Below are positions 1 through 12,344 of a stretch of DNA of 64,000 nt, one piece after another (the stretch's first letter is position 1; each line of letters starts with the position of its first letter). The notes under the pieces were generated by a model that was not told where the DNA came from, did no database searches, and saw only the letters and a program-made list of their open reading frames with translations. The stretch is from Onchocerca lupi (taxonomy: Eukaryota; Nematoda; Chromadorea; Rhabditida; Onchocercidae), in contig JAOVVO010000269.1 of the NCBI GenBank assembly GCA_028564675.1, positions 1 to 64,000 of the forward strand, given 5' to 3'. A program made the translations under genes and the position numbers.

Positions 1-3000
1 ATTTTCACCCAAAAAAAAAAAAAAAAAAAAAAAGGAAAAAAAGAGTGCAGATAAATGAACATTAAAATGATAATAGCATTTATTAAAGACTGCACTGCGA
101 TTTCAAACAGCAAAGTTCAAAATACGAAAATCGCATGTTACCATTGCTCTAAATAATAATTTATAAGATATTTTCTACCAAAAAAGTGCATAAAATCTAA
201 ATTTTGAAAAAAAAAATAAATTCATTTGAGACAGATATCACCTTATCAATAAAATTTGATAGTTCAGAAGGATGTATGATTCACAGCATGAGATGGGTTG
301 ACAAACTAGCATTTTTCAGTAATATTTGGAAAGTACAAAACGATAAACGAGAAAAAAGATAAAAGCAATGCGTAACAGGCTGTGAGTGTTTCGTTGATTG
401 CTCACCAATTACTAATAGGACAATATGTCAGTGAATGATAAGGAAAGTTATTCTACAAAAAGTTCAGTTCACACGCATCGTGGAGAAAGTAGTAACTTTC
501 TGTTTCTTATAAGCAGAATATACTGTTGTCGACAACTGTTGATTACTTATGGATGATGAATGACAAAGTTAATATATTGCTATGTTTCATGTCAAATTCC
601 GACAAAAGTGAAATTGTTAAATTTTAACAGAGTTTGGAAGAAAACAAAAAACAAAAAAATAAAAAATAAAACGATTCACTCACATTATGAAAGATTTCGT
701 AATTCAATCATTGTAAATATCAAATTTTACCATTAATTGATGAGGGATTTAAAATGCCTTCTGCATCAAATCTTTCATTGTTTGCAATTTGCAATTTATG
801 CAGCATGCAACATGCTGCAAATGATCGATCACCTGCACCCATTCATATCAGTGTCATATTTAACATACCATCTTTTAATGGTTTGTTAATGAAGTTTGCA
901 AAAGAGAAAAGCACTTCTGTTATCATCAGGTGACTCAGAGCAATGTCGGATTTTGATTATTAGTTTCAAATGAGTTGGGTAAATTATATACTTCTAACAA
1001 AACTTTTCAGGCTTTAGAGTAATGCCGTCGATATTACTATTTATACGAAGAATATTAACGTTTAATCGTATCACGTAATGACGCATGATCGCTACTAATG
1101 ATTGAAGGCAACACATCACACATCAAGAATTTGATTTTTATACTGGCATAAATTGTCCGTTAAGACGATGAAAAAAGGTGTGTCATTTTAAAGTTTGACT
1201 TTTTTGATGCAAAAGTCAAAGCACCTAAGTCATATAAGAAAAGTGTGATTACTACGGATTGTAGAAATCTGTTGTGGAAATGAGCTGTGAGTAAATATTC
1301 GATCTATGGCCATGCCATACTAATACTACTCGAAATAAAGCCTTGGATCTCGACGAAAGTGATAACCAGCTAAGGAAAAATGAAAAATTGCTTAATTTCA
1401 AAATGCGATAGTAATCCTACGGGTATTAAATCGATGGGAAAAGTTGCTTACTAAAGCAATCAGCAACGATAAATCCTGAAGAAGTTGAGAGCATCAACAA
1501 TTACAAATGATATTTGTGCAGTTGCTCATCACCAAATGAGAGTTTTCAAGGACATAAAGTTATAAAGGTGTGTATTAAAAAAAGCAGAGAAAAAGAGGAA
1601 ATTTTCGGAATTAAATGGAGAAAATTTCAAGGATAAAAGAGAAAATTCCCTAAAAAAATAGCAAAAAATGCACCATATTAGTAAACGCAGAAAGGAAGGG
1701 AAGTTTATGTTTTAAGAAAAAAAGAGCGAACATTAGTCGTTCCTCTTAAATCTGAATATAAAAGAACAAGGAAAGGAAGAAAGATTTTTTGTCATCACAA
1801 TAAATTCATATTATTCTAATCTGAAATCAAATGACATTCAGGGATGGAAGGACACATTGTAATAACTATGAGCAGCAAATTAGTAGTACCACAAATGAAC
1901 GGCGAATAACGATTGCAATATTAAGTAAGAAATTATAAAAATAGTTACAGGATGATAACCTTTTCATAAATCAGAGAGAGCAAGTGATATTTGGAAATCT
2001 GGAAATAAATCCCATAAAAATTCCTTTTTATGATTTTTCATTTTTTACTTTGTCTATTGGCTGTTTGTCGGCCCGTTCCGTTCAACAACGGCCGTTTTAT
2101 GAGTTCTCCCCAGAGGCTAACGATTGCAGTCATAGTCAAACTATCGATGATATACACAACTACTACTAGTCGACAATGATGGCGAAAAGGATTTTCACAT
2201 TTGTTCGACTCTTCCAGTGATTATATGTCCCATCAGCTTTCATCATCTCTCAGTTCGTTGTAATTTTTGCATTCTAATGAGGTGTTCATATCGAATTTTG
2301 GAGTGAAAATTGAAATTGTAAAAAAGGGATTTTTGCCCAACAGAAGAAACTTTTCTCGTAATTTTCTTTACTTTACCAGTGCAATAAAATAATTGGAAAG
2401 CGTCGATGTTTTGTCAAAAATTAGCATAGTATATATATTTGGAAGGGATAACTTTCAATTTTCTGACATTTCATTTCAAGATTTTATTGATTCAAGGAGA
2501 TTCTTAAAATAAGATGATTATGTCCCAACTTGTTACATATTTTTGAGAAAAAGCAAATGTTATTTCAACAAGAAGTGTACATTTGCAAAATTTAGGATGC
2601 AAAAAGCAATTCAATTTAAAACTTTTCAAAGTAAACATGGTGTAAACTAGAACTTTGAATGAAGTGGATACCAAAAAAAAAAAAAAAAAAAAAAAAAGAA
2701 AAATGACAATTCTCATTACTAAACTTCAAATCCATAAGAAAAGCTATTGATTATAACCATCAATTCATGATGAAAAGCTATTGAATATAACTATCATTTC
2801 TTGATGAACTGAATTGCTGGTAGATGTCTGAAATAAATTAAATCAATATGAATGGTATTGAATTGACCTGAAATAACGATAACATTACCATCAACTGAAT
2901 TTATATCCTTTTAAATGATGACCCCTCTGCTCTGTTCGGCATTCTCCGTGGTGGTAGAAGAAAAAAAAAAGTTCCCAATAGTTCGGGAGATGCGATAGAT

Positions 3001-6000
3001 ACCATATGAAACGTGAGACGATAATTTACTAGTACCACAGTAGACAGAACATGTTGAATGGCTTGTAACATAAAGAATTAACCCAGCGATCAATCTACTT
3101 GGATATTTTCTAATAATCGCTTGGAATAAACGAAGAATCACTCTTCCATCAATCAATAAACGAAAGAAAAAAACACATCACGCATATATATATGAATGTT
3201 TTTTTCACTCTATACATATACATTTATTTATATATGCATAATGTATTATGTAAATTCCGTCTTTTTTTAAATTTTAAAAATGAAACGAAATTAATTTACA
3301 AAAGGAGGGGAGAAGGAGGCTGTTGTAGCACTCATCACAATGACCTCATTTATTGTGTGTACGCTTTCTTTGTTCGTTTTTTACTGAAAATTGTGATATT
3401 ACCTTTTTTATTTATTGCTTGAGCGTTTCAATTATTCATTTATAAAAATAATTGAAATGAACAACTTGCAGATGAAATCATATATTGCGAATTGTTTTGA
3501 AATGATTTCGATGAACATTATATCATATAAAACTTGATTTTAATTAATTTGCTTGAAATTTGTTGTACTTTCATTCAGACGACCTCACTGAACAATCTAT
3601 CTTTTATGTACATATACAAATATCTCATTATTTCATGAGGTGGATTTGCCGTTTGAACCGATTTATCAGCCAAACTCCAAATAGTCAAAGTTTGATTTGA
3701 AATAATGTCTATAGAAATGGGTCATAAATATACATGTGATTATAGCAGTGTAAAAGTATCAATCACAAAATCATTATCAGTGCAGAAATCAGTTTTGCCT
3801 CAAACGACTATGACTTATTGCCTTCAGTGGATTTCCGTTCAGAATTCCTGTAAATACTAAACATTTATTCTACATAGTAGAACAAGCTGCATTTTTTTGC
3901 ATTATCAGAAGGGACTATGCAAACGAAAAATATCACAGTAATCTTTAGTGACTTTCTCCAGAAATGTTGGAAAATGATAAGTAGTTGAAAGTGGTGAAAA
4001 TGTTCATCAAAAATGAGATGGCCTTTTCATATCAAATCAATTTCTGCTAGAATTATGGATAGCTATTCCAGATTCCATGAAGCAATCCTTTCACATTCAT
4101 TAATATTATCTTCTGATAAATCTTTCAAATCACATCCCGTTATAATTGCTTTAATTAGCTTGCATTTTGCACGAAATTATGCCAAAGTTAGGTTGAGTTT
4201 CATGCTATTAGAAAAATTTACGATCGCTATATTCACGAACGCAGCATTCTCTCAAGTGAAAGACAATAAACTATAAAAATCCTGCTGAACTAAAATAATG
4301 AAAATAATTTTTACACAACAAATATTAAAATAATAGGAAAAAATTACATTAAAATTCAAACGTATCTTTTTAGCAATATTAAATTGTCACCTTTATAAAA
4401 GCTAAACTTATTTTTTCAATGAAAAAATTTTTTTAAAAATTAAAAAACAAATGAATATGACGACCTAAAAGAAGCAAAAACAAGTAATAATAAAATATAT
4501 TACTAAAAAAAACAAAAAATGTGATTTTAAAGTTTAAAAAAAATAAAAAAATAAAAAAGAAATATTAACGTAAATCTTCGTAATTTTCCTTTCAAAAGAG
4601 TTTTAATTTCTACATCAGTAGGAACAATATTTGACTATTTGGGTGTAATTTTCTTTCAGTTTTTTAATGCTATTTTGATGCCATCATCTTTCAACTATTC
4701 ATTTGGAAATGCCTCCATCTCAGATTTCATTCTAATTCATGAATGTTCATATCCAAAATATCGATAACAACTCTGATAAAATAAAATATTGCCATATTTA
4801 TTTATCAGTGCAGTGGGATGTCTTTTCCAGTCGAAAATGGCATAAATGGGAGTGAAAGTTTAATTGCATATTTCAGATGGAGTACTATGGTTAGTTTCAT
4901 ATTTCAATGCTTATTATCTATGCCTCAAGCTTCTTCTTGACTTCTGAGAACGATAATTGGTTGATAAAAGAGAGACACATATAAGTCAACTAAAAATGAT
5001 CCATTTATTTATGAGTGAAATATGAATAATGAAAATGATCGATTCAAGGCATCATTCATCATCTCATCGAATTCCGATTTACTTGGAAGCGTTCATCTCT
5101 ATACTTTTGATTCATCCGTCGAGAGTTGAACACAAATATAGCTCAGAGATGGATTTGTGTGCCAGATGATTTCTTAAAACAAAAGTTACTAATTCTGTTC
5201 ATAGAATTTAATCATTGCTCTATTTGAACTCTAATATATTTAGTACATATAAAGTGATGGGAAACCTTGACCCAGTGACCTGAATAAATCAAATGAATAA
5301 TGAGCTATTGCATTGAGCATCGAAATAATAATTTGCAATAATCTGATTAGAATCATATATTAATTTTCTAATCATGGATAAATATTAAACATTGCACTGG
5401 CTTCTCACATTTCAGTTTTTCATCGTAGTCGATATATTTTAAGATATGCATACGAATAGCACTGATGTGATAAAATCGCTCATAAAGATAAGCTATCATA
5501 AATGAAACCAACAAAAATTAAGACTAATTGTGCTAAATCATCGTTGGTCAGAATATTTTCTACATGTATATTCCAACATTCTAGATCACTTCATGGATTA
5601 ATAGGAATTATTGAAAATTGATATCACAATGAATTTTTATTAAAATCATCGATATTCAGTTGTATCAAAATGCTTTCTATTCAAAGAAATAGCTACAAAT
5701 ATTGGCTTGTTGGACATATTTGATTTCAAAGCTATAAATTTCGAAATTTCACCAACTTTTCAAGATATTTATCAAGTCATTGTGATTATTTATTTCTTTT
5801 TTGTTCTACATGATTGAAACTAATTTCTCTGTATTATCGGATCTTCAAACACGTTCCCTACAATATGTGACAAAAAATACCTTTATTTTTTATTTTAACA
5901 ACTGGGTAATTTTTGTGGCTATGATTGTCTTTCCAAGAAATACGCTTAATGAATTTGCGGATTAAGGACTTGGATATATTTCTATTAATTTAAAACAAAG

Positions 6001-6200
6001 TAACCGCGATTTTCGTTTTGTTGAACTTCGCTGTTCGATATTGGAATGCAATCTTAGATGAATGTAGCTATCATTTTAATGTTTATTTATCTGTATTGAT
6101 ATTTTTTTTTTGCCGGGAACTTATGTTTTTGTTGTTGAATTAATTTTAGAATTGATATTAGACAAAAAGTGAATTAGAGTGAATTTTATATGAATTCAAA
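1..6200. other. Gene-free AT-rich stretch
   Basis: No exon with family similarity or convincing splice phasing is seen on either strand. The stretch begins with a poly-A run at 11-33 and has another at 2673-2697. Open frames of 60-90 codons (for example at 1984-2169, 2911-3156 and 4013-4276) have no recognisable motif, mostly lack ATG starts and look like chance frames. A dispersed repeat copy lies at about 3061-3163 and is listed separately. Regulatory elements or undetected short exons cannot be excluded. Confidence 0.5.
3061..3163 (+). repeat. Dispersed repeat, copy 1
   Basis: This stretch shares blocks with about 12255-12335 and 48756-48831. The shared order is a GATCAA-like block, then TTGGATATTYTCYAATAAT, then (here and at 48.8 kb) a CACTCTTC-ATCAATCAATAAA tail. 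The copies are diverged but in the same order and orientation. The copy at 48.8 kb lies between the inverted ends of a Helitron remnant, so it could be part of that family, or it could be an LTR fragment. The family was not identified. Confidence 0.45.
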
Positions 6201-6229
6201 ATAGATTGTAAGCTAAGACAACTCATGAT

Positions 6230-7025
6230 ATCTAGTGTATTTGGCCCAAGAAGTTCTGCGAAGAAAATGAAGATCGAGAATGTAGTTTGACCGGTCATCT
6301 GGAGTTGACAATGACCATTAAAAGTAATTATTGAAGTTGATCTCTCATAAATACATGAGATTGCTGAAGAATTCAATGTCACCCACTTAAGTCGGTCATT
6401 TGACACTTCAGCGAGAAAGCTCAGTAAGTGGGTTGATCTCATGAACTGACCGATGATCAAAAATTGTCGTTTTAAAATGTCTCTTTTATTTTACGCAAGC
6501 ACAAAAACAATTTCTAGATTAGATTGCAATATAGAACGAAAAAGGAAGAAGCATCAGAGTGCTTCGCGGAATCAAATTTTGGCCAAAAAATGAATATGGC
6601 CATTGTTTTGTGGCCAATTATCACTACGGCTTGTCAATCTTGGCGAAGCAATTTTATCCGAGAAGTATATTTAACATATGCATTACAATGTAATCGGCAC
6701 TGATCGACAGAAAGAACCCAATTCATCAAGATAACGCTCGATCAGACATGAGGCAAGTAGCGTTTCAGAAGTTGAACAACTTGGACAACGAAGTTTGTCT
6801 CACCCGTCATATTTGTCAGAGTCGGAATTTCCGCCAATCATTACCTCCTTCTGGATCATTCTAACGGAAGAAATATTCCCACAATGAGCCCAGAATGCAG
6901 AAAGTGCTTTCGAGAGTCCATCAAATGTCGGGTAGATTTCTATGCCACAAGAATAAACTAACACCATTGTCAGAGATGGATTGATTGTGACGGTTTTTAC
7001 TTCAAATTGATAAAGATGTGTTTGA
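6230..7025 (+). mobile_element. Decayed mariner-type transposase
   Basis: Translation with frame changes gives pieces in the order expected of a mariner (Tc1/mariner, DDE/D) transposase. There is a helix-turn-helix-like piece (IAEEFNVTH, about 6350-6390), a KLSKW/ELT-like piece around 6420-6450, and a catalytic-region piece containing IHQDNARSDMRQVAFQKLNN (about 6720-6785) that corresponds to the family's HDNARPH motif. A run resembling the C-terminal YATGINKL segment follows near 6945-6965. Several in-frame stops and frameshifts are visible, so the copy is inactive. Terminal inverted repeats and the flanking TA were not found, so the boundaries are approximate. Confidence 0.75.
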
Positions 7026-7039
7026 GCCTAGCCATAAAA

Positions 7040-7935
7040 TAAAAGTCACTTTTAGAAATACATCTCTTACCAATTTAATGGTTTGATAGTAAATATCAAT
7101 TTAACGGCAGCAGCATAATAATTTTACTGAATTCTATGGACTTTTTTCGAGAACTTAATCTTAGCATTTGATTTACAACTCTTTCTATTTTCTCTACTTC
7201 ACAATGTAAAAATATTGAGAAAAAACAATCAATTTAAGTGTGGAAGTATTGCGAAGTTCCAAGATTTAACTTGAAGTAACTTGAGAAATTTCGGAGCACC
7301 ATCCCACACTACTTATGTTTTAATAACCCACAGTTTTCAATTAGTGCAAATTTATTTAACTTGGTCCTTTCAAAAATTTCTAAATTGATAAAGTTTCAAA
7401 TCCCGTATTTCCATAAAATATAAAATTCCAAAAAAAAGAAATTAAGAAATATCCCATAAGAAGCTAGAATATCCCGGAAACCCATCATTATTCTGAATTT
7501 TTTTTTGCACAACTATTCAAAATTTTTAAATCTTAAAAAGTAATTAAACAAATTTTTTATATCTTCCAAAGATTTTAATAGTCCAGAGAAAAAAAAACGA
7601 CTTCCCTGATGCGCTTCAGTAAAGTAATATTGGATAGTCAATGATGATCTGTTCTTTAATCAATAGAAATTCACAATTTTATTCCAAACATGCCATATAA
7701 ACAGCATTTTCTATTTAAAGTGGAAAGTTTTAAATCAGCAATATAACTGATTTACTACACCAAACAGTCTCTATGAAATCGATGTTTATCTATAATTGAC
7801 AATAAAATAGACCATGGATCTCTCTATTCATATCTGGCATATATAACATGAGCAAGTGAAGTACGAGAACTTTTCATAATATTCAACTTTTCTCAAGAAG
7901 TGACAGCAAAGATTAATCGAAATAATTAATCAAAA
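7040..7935. other. 3' flank and UTR of the carbonic anhydrase gene
   Basis: No coding sequence was seen here. Because the carbonic anhydrase gene runs on the minus strand, the part next to 7936 is its 3' untranslated region. A minus-strand AATAAA at 7678-7683 could serve as polyadenylation signal, giving a 3' UTR of roughly 250-270 bases. The rest is AT-rich and featureless. Confidence 0.45.
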
Positions 7936-10900
7936 TCAAGCAGTTATTACAAGCTGTAACTCGCGATTGTAGAGTTTTTGCACCGGACGGAAATTCTTCA
8001 TTATATGTCCTGTTTTGTCATGCAAATTTCGGAAGAGTGCAAGCTGAAAAACAGGAACATTACAGTATCTCTTGAAATTGGTTATAGATTTTGAGAATAT
8101 GAAATTTTCCTAATTGAAAAGAGTAGAAAATTCTGAATCAAATTAAAATGCGATCATAATTAGTAAGAATAAACAACACTGTTCACATATTAATACTTAT
8201 TCGTATAAATAATTTATGAGAAATTGTCTCAAGCAACCATTATCTCTAATGCTTCGATTGATAGAAATTTTTTGATGCTTATAGTAATTTGAATTCCCAA
8301 TTAATATATTTATAAGAAACATCTAAATAAAAAGATAAATCTTTCAAGCATTTAAGTACGGAGATAGAAAAAAACTATAGAATACGATAAAACATAATTA
8401 GGACAAGAATCCGAAAGAAAATTAAAATGCGTTCTATTTTTAGAGCAGTTATGTTATATGATCACGAATTGGAGAAATAGTGATGAGAATAAGAAAAAAA
8501 TTTTTCTCATCTTCTAGAGCATTTTTTAAAAAATAAAGAAAAAAGGAAAAATGTCAACACAATTCAAACTTCATAAAGATAAATTTTTGACATGAAAGTT
8601 ACTAAAAACGGTAAAAAAAGTCGTAAAAATCGATAATAACAGAAAGAAAATAATGGCGAAAAATACCTGAGATTTGGTGATGACAATGGGTTCAGTGAAA
8701 ATGGTCCAAGTAACGACCTCAGAGCATGGTGGCGTGGTTAAAGATCCCATATATCGCCAAAATGACTTTCTGTTTTTCGGCAGTTTATCATCCAAAACAA
8801 TTTCTTGTATTGGCTGGCTTTCTGCTGTAAAAAAGATCAAATTTTCGTCAGCAAAAATAATAAAAGTTTCCAGGAAATAGATCGCAAATTTCAATTAGTT
8901 TCATTAAAATATAATTTCATAATTTCTAGTGGAATCATTCATCTCTAAAAGGTTGCAATATACTTAACTTTTGACAAAGAATAAATGGGATATTTTGGAA
9001 TGCTTAACAAAAAGTTAAGCATTCCAAAATATCCCATTCTGCTAAGTGGTGATTCGTATGTTTAAGAAATCGCTTAAAAGGAAGACATAATATAAGAAAC
9101 ACGACTTCAAAAAGAATTGAACTCTCATTGAACAAATTAAGCTACTCAAACTTTAAGAAAAATTATGAACATAAGCATAAATTTTATCTGCTGCATATTC
9201 GCCAAAGTTATTTCCGAGTTATTTTTTTCTTCGCGACCATATTAAAGAATTCAAAAGTAATACTGCAGTCTTTGCAGAGACTTCTAAATTGAGCCATAAG
9301 CCTTTTGGCTTAATTTATAGGAAGTTGAAATGTTTTCTCCAATAAGATATGGAACTCTATTATTTGCGGAAAACTAAAGTGTGACACTTAAAATTTTTAT
9401 TTATCGAATGATATCCTGAAAATTCACTCAAAATTCATTATCAATGATGATGTTTAATAACAAACTTGGATCGATTATTTTATTGAGAACAGCGCATTCT
9501 TGATGCAAAGCCTTATCGTCATCACCAAGCACAAAGAACACACCAATAACGGCTATCTTACTCGGATTTGTGAGGCCTTCATGGACAAGGTGCAACTCTG
9601 CTGGATAGTGCAGACCAGCTAAGGTGTGCTCAGAACCTAAACAAAACATTTAGGTATATTTTTAATGCTGTGAGTGTGATGGAAAAAGAGATGATCCGAA
9701 TTCAATCAATCTTCGCATATAATTTATGAACTTTTCTTGAAAACCATGACATTGTTCCAGGAAAGTTCAAAAGAATGCAATAATTTACTTGGATCATCTC
9801 ACATGATTTGACTGATACAGTTTTCTAAAGTCTAGTACCTAAGTCAAGTAGCAGTTCGATTTATTGACAAATATGAAGTAATTTGCATGGAATTATTGCG
9901 CTTACCTTCATTATCGTGTAATCCCCAATGAAAATGGTACTGTACGAAACGATAAGTCTGGTCAAAACCGCCACCTTGAATTTCTGGCGCACTATTTTCA
10001 AAGTGAGGCGTCACTTGCACTAAAAATAGTACTACTCGAAAATCAAGAAATGTTGTTGAAGCATCTGATAAAAACTAAACATAAATACAGAACGACTTCT
10101 GAAACTTACTAATAATTTCAAAATCAATCTTTATGAAATGATCTGGTTCCAGAAATATCTCATTATCTGGACTATTTCACTTAAAAAAATTTTCCCCAGA
10201 CACAATGGAATTATTCATCTATTGCGACAGAGTTATACCGATAGTTCTTAAGTCCCATGCTTAATTATGAACAGTGAAGCATTAAGTTGTACAGTTAGAT
10301 GAGTCTTATATTGATGACAGGATCTCAACGTTTGGTTCATCCCACAGCGCCAGTTCTGCTTACCAAAAATGGCCCACTTGGAGCACACATTCAATGTCTA
10401 TGCTTCATTCAAGCAAGCAAGACGTCATACTCATTGAAAGTTTGAGAATAGGTTGAAGACGTTTCGTCCCACAATTCCTCTAATCATTCGCTTTACCGAA
10501 TATAACTGCTTTATTACGTACTCCAGCTATCCTGAGGGAAACTTCAGAGGGAACCAGCTACTAGATAGTTCGATTAGTCTTTCGCCCCTATACCAAAGTC
10601 AGACGATCGATTTGCACGTCAGAATCGCTTCGGACCTCCACCAGAGTTTCCTCTGGCTTCATCCTGCTCAGGTATAGTTCACCATCTTTCGGTTTATATT
10701 AAAAACAATCGTATTAATTCTCTATTCGAAAAATCATGATATTATCCTCTAAATCATTCTATTTAATTCATTCATCAATTCAGTCGTGGTTTAAACCGTC
10801 AAATACTCCATACGATGGTCTTAATTGTCTTGAAGTTCTCTGCATGACAACTTCACTTATACGACAACAGTATCTTATTACTTCAATTAGCAAAATAAGA

Positions 10901-11977
10901 AAATAAAAACAAAAAAGGCGCCATAATTTCGGCGATTGAACGCCTTAATTATTTATGAAATAATTACTTCAATTAAATACAATCTATGAGCGTTGAAATT
11001 TTAATGATTTAACTACATTCCCTTGGATGATTTATCTGACATGTTAATGCATGCATGCTGGGCAGAAAAGTGTGTAGTAATAAAAAGAAGAAAACTAGCA
11101 TTCAAAAAAAAAGTTGGAAAAAAAATTTACCAGAATGCCCATTATTGACAATTTCACCCTTTAATTTCACATCATAATTCAGAAATTTAAGCGGATCTAC
11201 AGTAATATGTTTCATCAAACTTAAATCCAAGTTTATCGGTGACTGATTATGACCATCAGCATTCGGCCAGTATTTTGGGCCTGAAATAACTAGAAGAATA
11301 AGAAATATGAATTAAGAGAAACAGTATATTTCGAATTTTTGGAACTGGAAGAGTAATCAGTATGATATAAGACAAAGTAAGATTGCATAGAAAGCATAAT
11401 GAAGCAAAATTGCGGATTTGCTAATAATAAAGAGTTCATTGCTAAACTCATTATTTTTCAATATCGTACAGCAGTGATGTTTATTCTTCATTTTTCATCG
11501 TGTTCTCTTTTTAGAGCTTCTGACTCAATTTTCAACTGTATTATTTTCGTTTTTAAAATCTTATAATAAGAATGAAAATTTCAGGATTCAACAGTATATC
11601 AATTTTAAAACTTCATTCTATAATTTGAAAGTCTTATTTTCATCAAAGCTTCGTAAAAATAAAAAAAAATTGTTCATGAGAATAAAAAAAATACCAAAGT
11701 TTCGTGAGAATAAGAAAAAAATCATCACGAACTTGCAAAAACTCACCGCATTTTCCTTCTTCGCAATAATCCCAATTCACTGAAATAAGTTAATGTTGTT
11801 TGAAGAACGATAACAAATCTTGAATTAAACCAGAATTGCTATGGAAAGAACAACTATTATGTATAAATTGTACCGATCCAACTGTTCTGTCAATATTTAA
11901 GGTCCCATTGAATTTTGTAGGGAAGAGAAATAATTCAAGGAAGAATCTGTTTCCATGAATTTACATAAAAGCTTACT
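7936..11977 (-). CDS. cah-3: Alpha-carbonic anhydrase, cytosolic CAH-3 type
   Basis: This enzyme interconverts CO2 and bicarbonate. Exons on the minus strand are 11747-11779, 11131-11280, 9906-10019, 9466-9636, 8667-8824 and 7936-8043. All junctions are GT-AG and keep one frame. The product is about 244 residues, normal for a cytosolic alpha-CA. The three zinc histidines are present in QYHFHWG and AELHLVH. The gate residues in GSEHT, the proton-shuttle His in NNGHSVQV and the pocket motif GSLTTPPCSEVVTWTIF are also intact, so the enzyme should be active. The N-terminus, (M)NWDYCEEGKCGPKYWP, has no room for a signal peptide. The start ATG appears to be made by splicing: A at 11977 ends a short 5' exon (11977-12006) and TG opens the next. 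From memory the protein is close to C. elegans CAH-3. The alternative is an unseen 5' exon with another start. The third intron carries 28S rDNA. Confidence 0.93.
8984..9038. repeat. Perfect 25-bp inverted repeat hairpin
   Basis: Bases 8984-9008 and 9014-9038 are exact reverse complements, separated by five A residues. The structure lies in the intron between carbonic anhydrase exons 8667-8824 and 9466-9636. Transcribed, it would fold as an uninterrupted stem. The arms show no decay, unlike the other repeats here, so it is recent or maintained. No transposon family was recognised. Confidence 0.9.
10295..10698 (-). pseudogene. Partial 28S (LSU) rRNA gene fragment
   Basis: On the minus strand this region reads as a piece of large-subunit rRNA. 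It contains landmarks conserved across eukaryotic 28S, in order: CCGAAAGATGGTGAACTATA, CCTGAGCAGGATGAAGCCAG, GAGGTCCGAAGCGATTCTGA, GTGCAAATCGATCGTCTGAC, GGTAAAGCGAATGATTAGAG, AAGTGGGCCATTTTTGGTAA and GCGCTGTGGGATGAACCAAA. Similarity fades at both ends. It spans only about 400 bases of a molecule of more than 3 kb, so it is a non-functional insert rather than an rRNA gene. It lies inside the 10020-11130 intron of the carbonic anhydrase gene, in the same orientation. A long plus-strand frame over it (10453-10677) is the well-known spurious antisense ORF of 28S rDNA, not a protein gene. Confidence 0.92.
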
Positions 11978-12006
11978 CGGACAAATGAAGAAACTTCAGT
12001 GACAAA
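11977..12006 (-). other. Candidate 5' exon carrying the first base of the start codon
   Basis: This minus-strand segment is preceded by a CCACAG acceptor (possibly a spliced-leader site) and followed by a GTAAGC donor at 11976-11971. It ends in A, and the next exon starts TG AAT TGG, so splicing would create ATG AAT TGG. The upstream frame has a TGA stop 18 bases before that ATG, so the segment would be 5' UTR. This is an inference from splice signals only. Confidence 0.45.
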
Positions 12007-12254
12007 CTGTGGTAAGAATTAGCTCTCTCTCTCTTCCTCGATATGCTACAAATAGTTTCGTGAAGAACGACAAATTCAACGAAAAACACTTCATGATATA
12101 AACAGTTTTACTGCAAATGTTTGCAAAATTGATGGGAAAAAGTGTATATGAGTAAGAATATTCCTATGGAATCCACAAAATTTTATAAACTTTACACAGA
12201 CAACAAACGTGGAATTAGTCGAATGTAACGCTAGAAATGACAAGCGTTCATGAA

Positions 12255-12335
12255 TAATCGCTTGCAACATAAAGAATAATCTAGTGATCAAGTTATTTGG
12301 ATATTCTCTAATAATTGATTATAACATAAATGAAG
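12255..12335 (+). repeat. Dispersed repeat, copy 2
   Basis: This copy shares the CTTGYAACATAAAGAAT block and the TTGGATATTCTCTAATAATTG block with the stretch at 3061-3163, and the second block with 48.77 kb. It lacks the CACTCTTC...AATCAATAAA tail, so it is truncated or more diverged. It lies just upstream of the carbonic anhydrase gene. Confidence 0.4.
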
Positions 12336-12344
12336 AATGTGCGC

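Noticed and set aside
2911..3156. An 81-codon minus-strand frame
   Set aside because: It overlaps a dispersed repeat and has no protein similarity that I recognise.
10453..10677. A 74-codon plus-strand open frame that looks like a conserved protein
   Set aside because: It is the antisense of 28S rRNA. The same spurious protein is known from many genomes.
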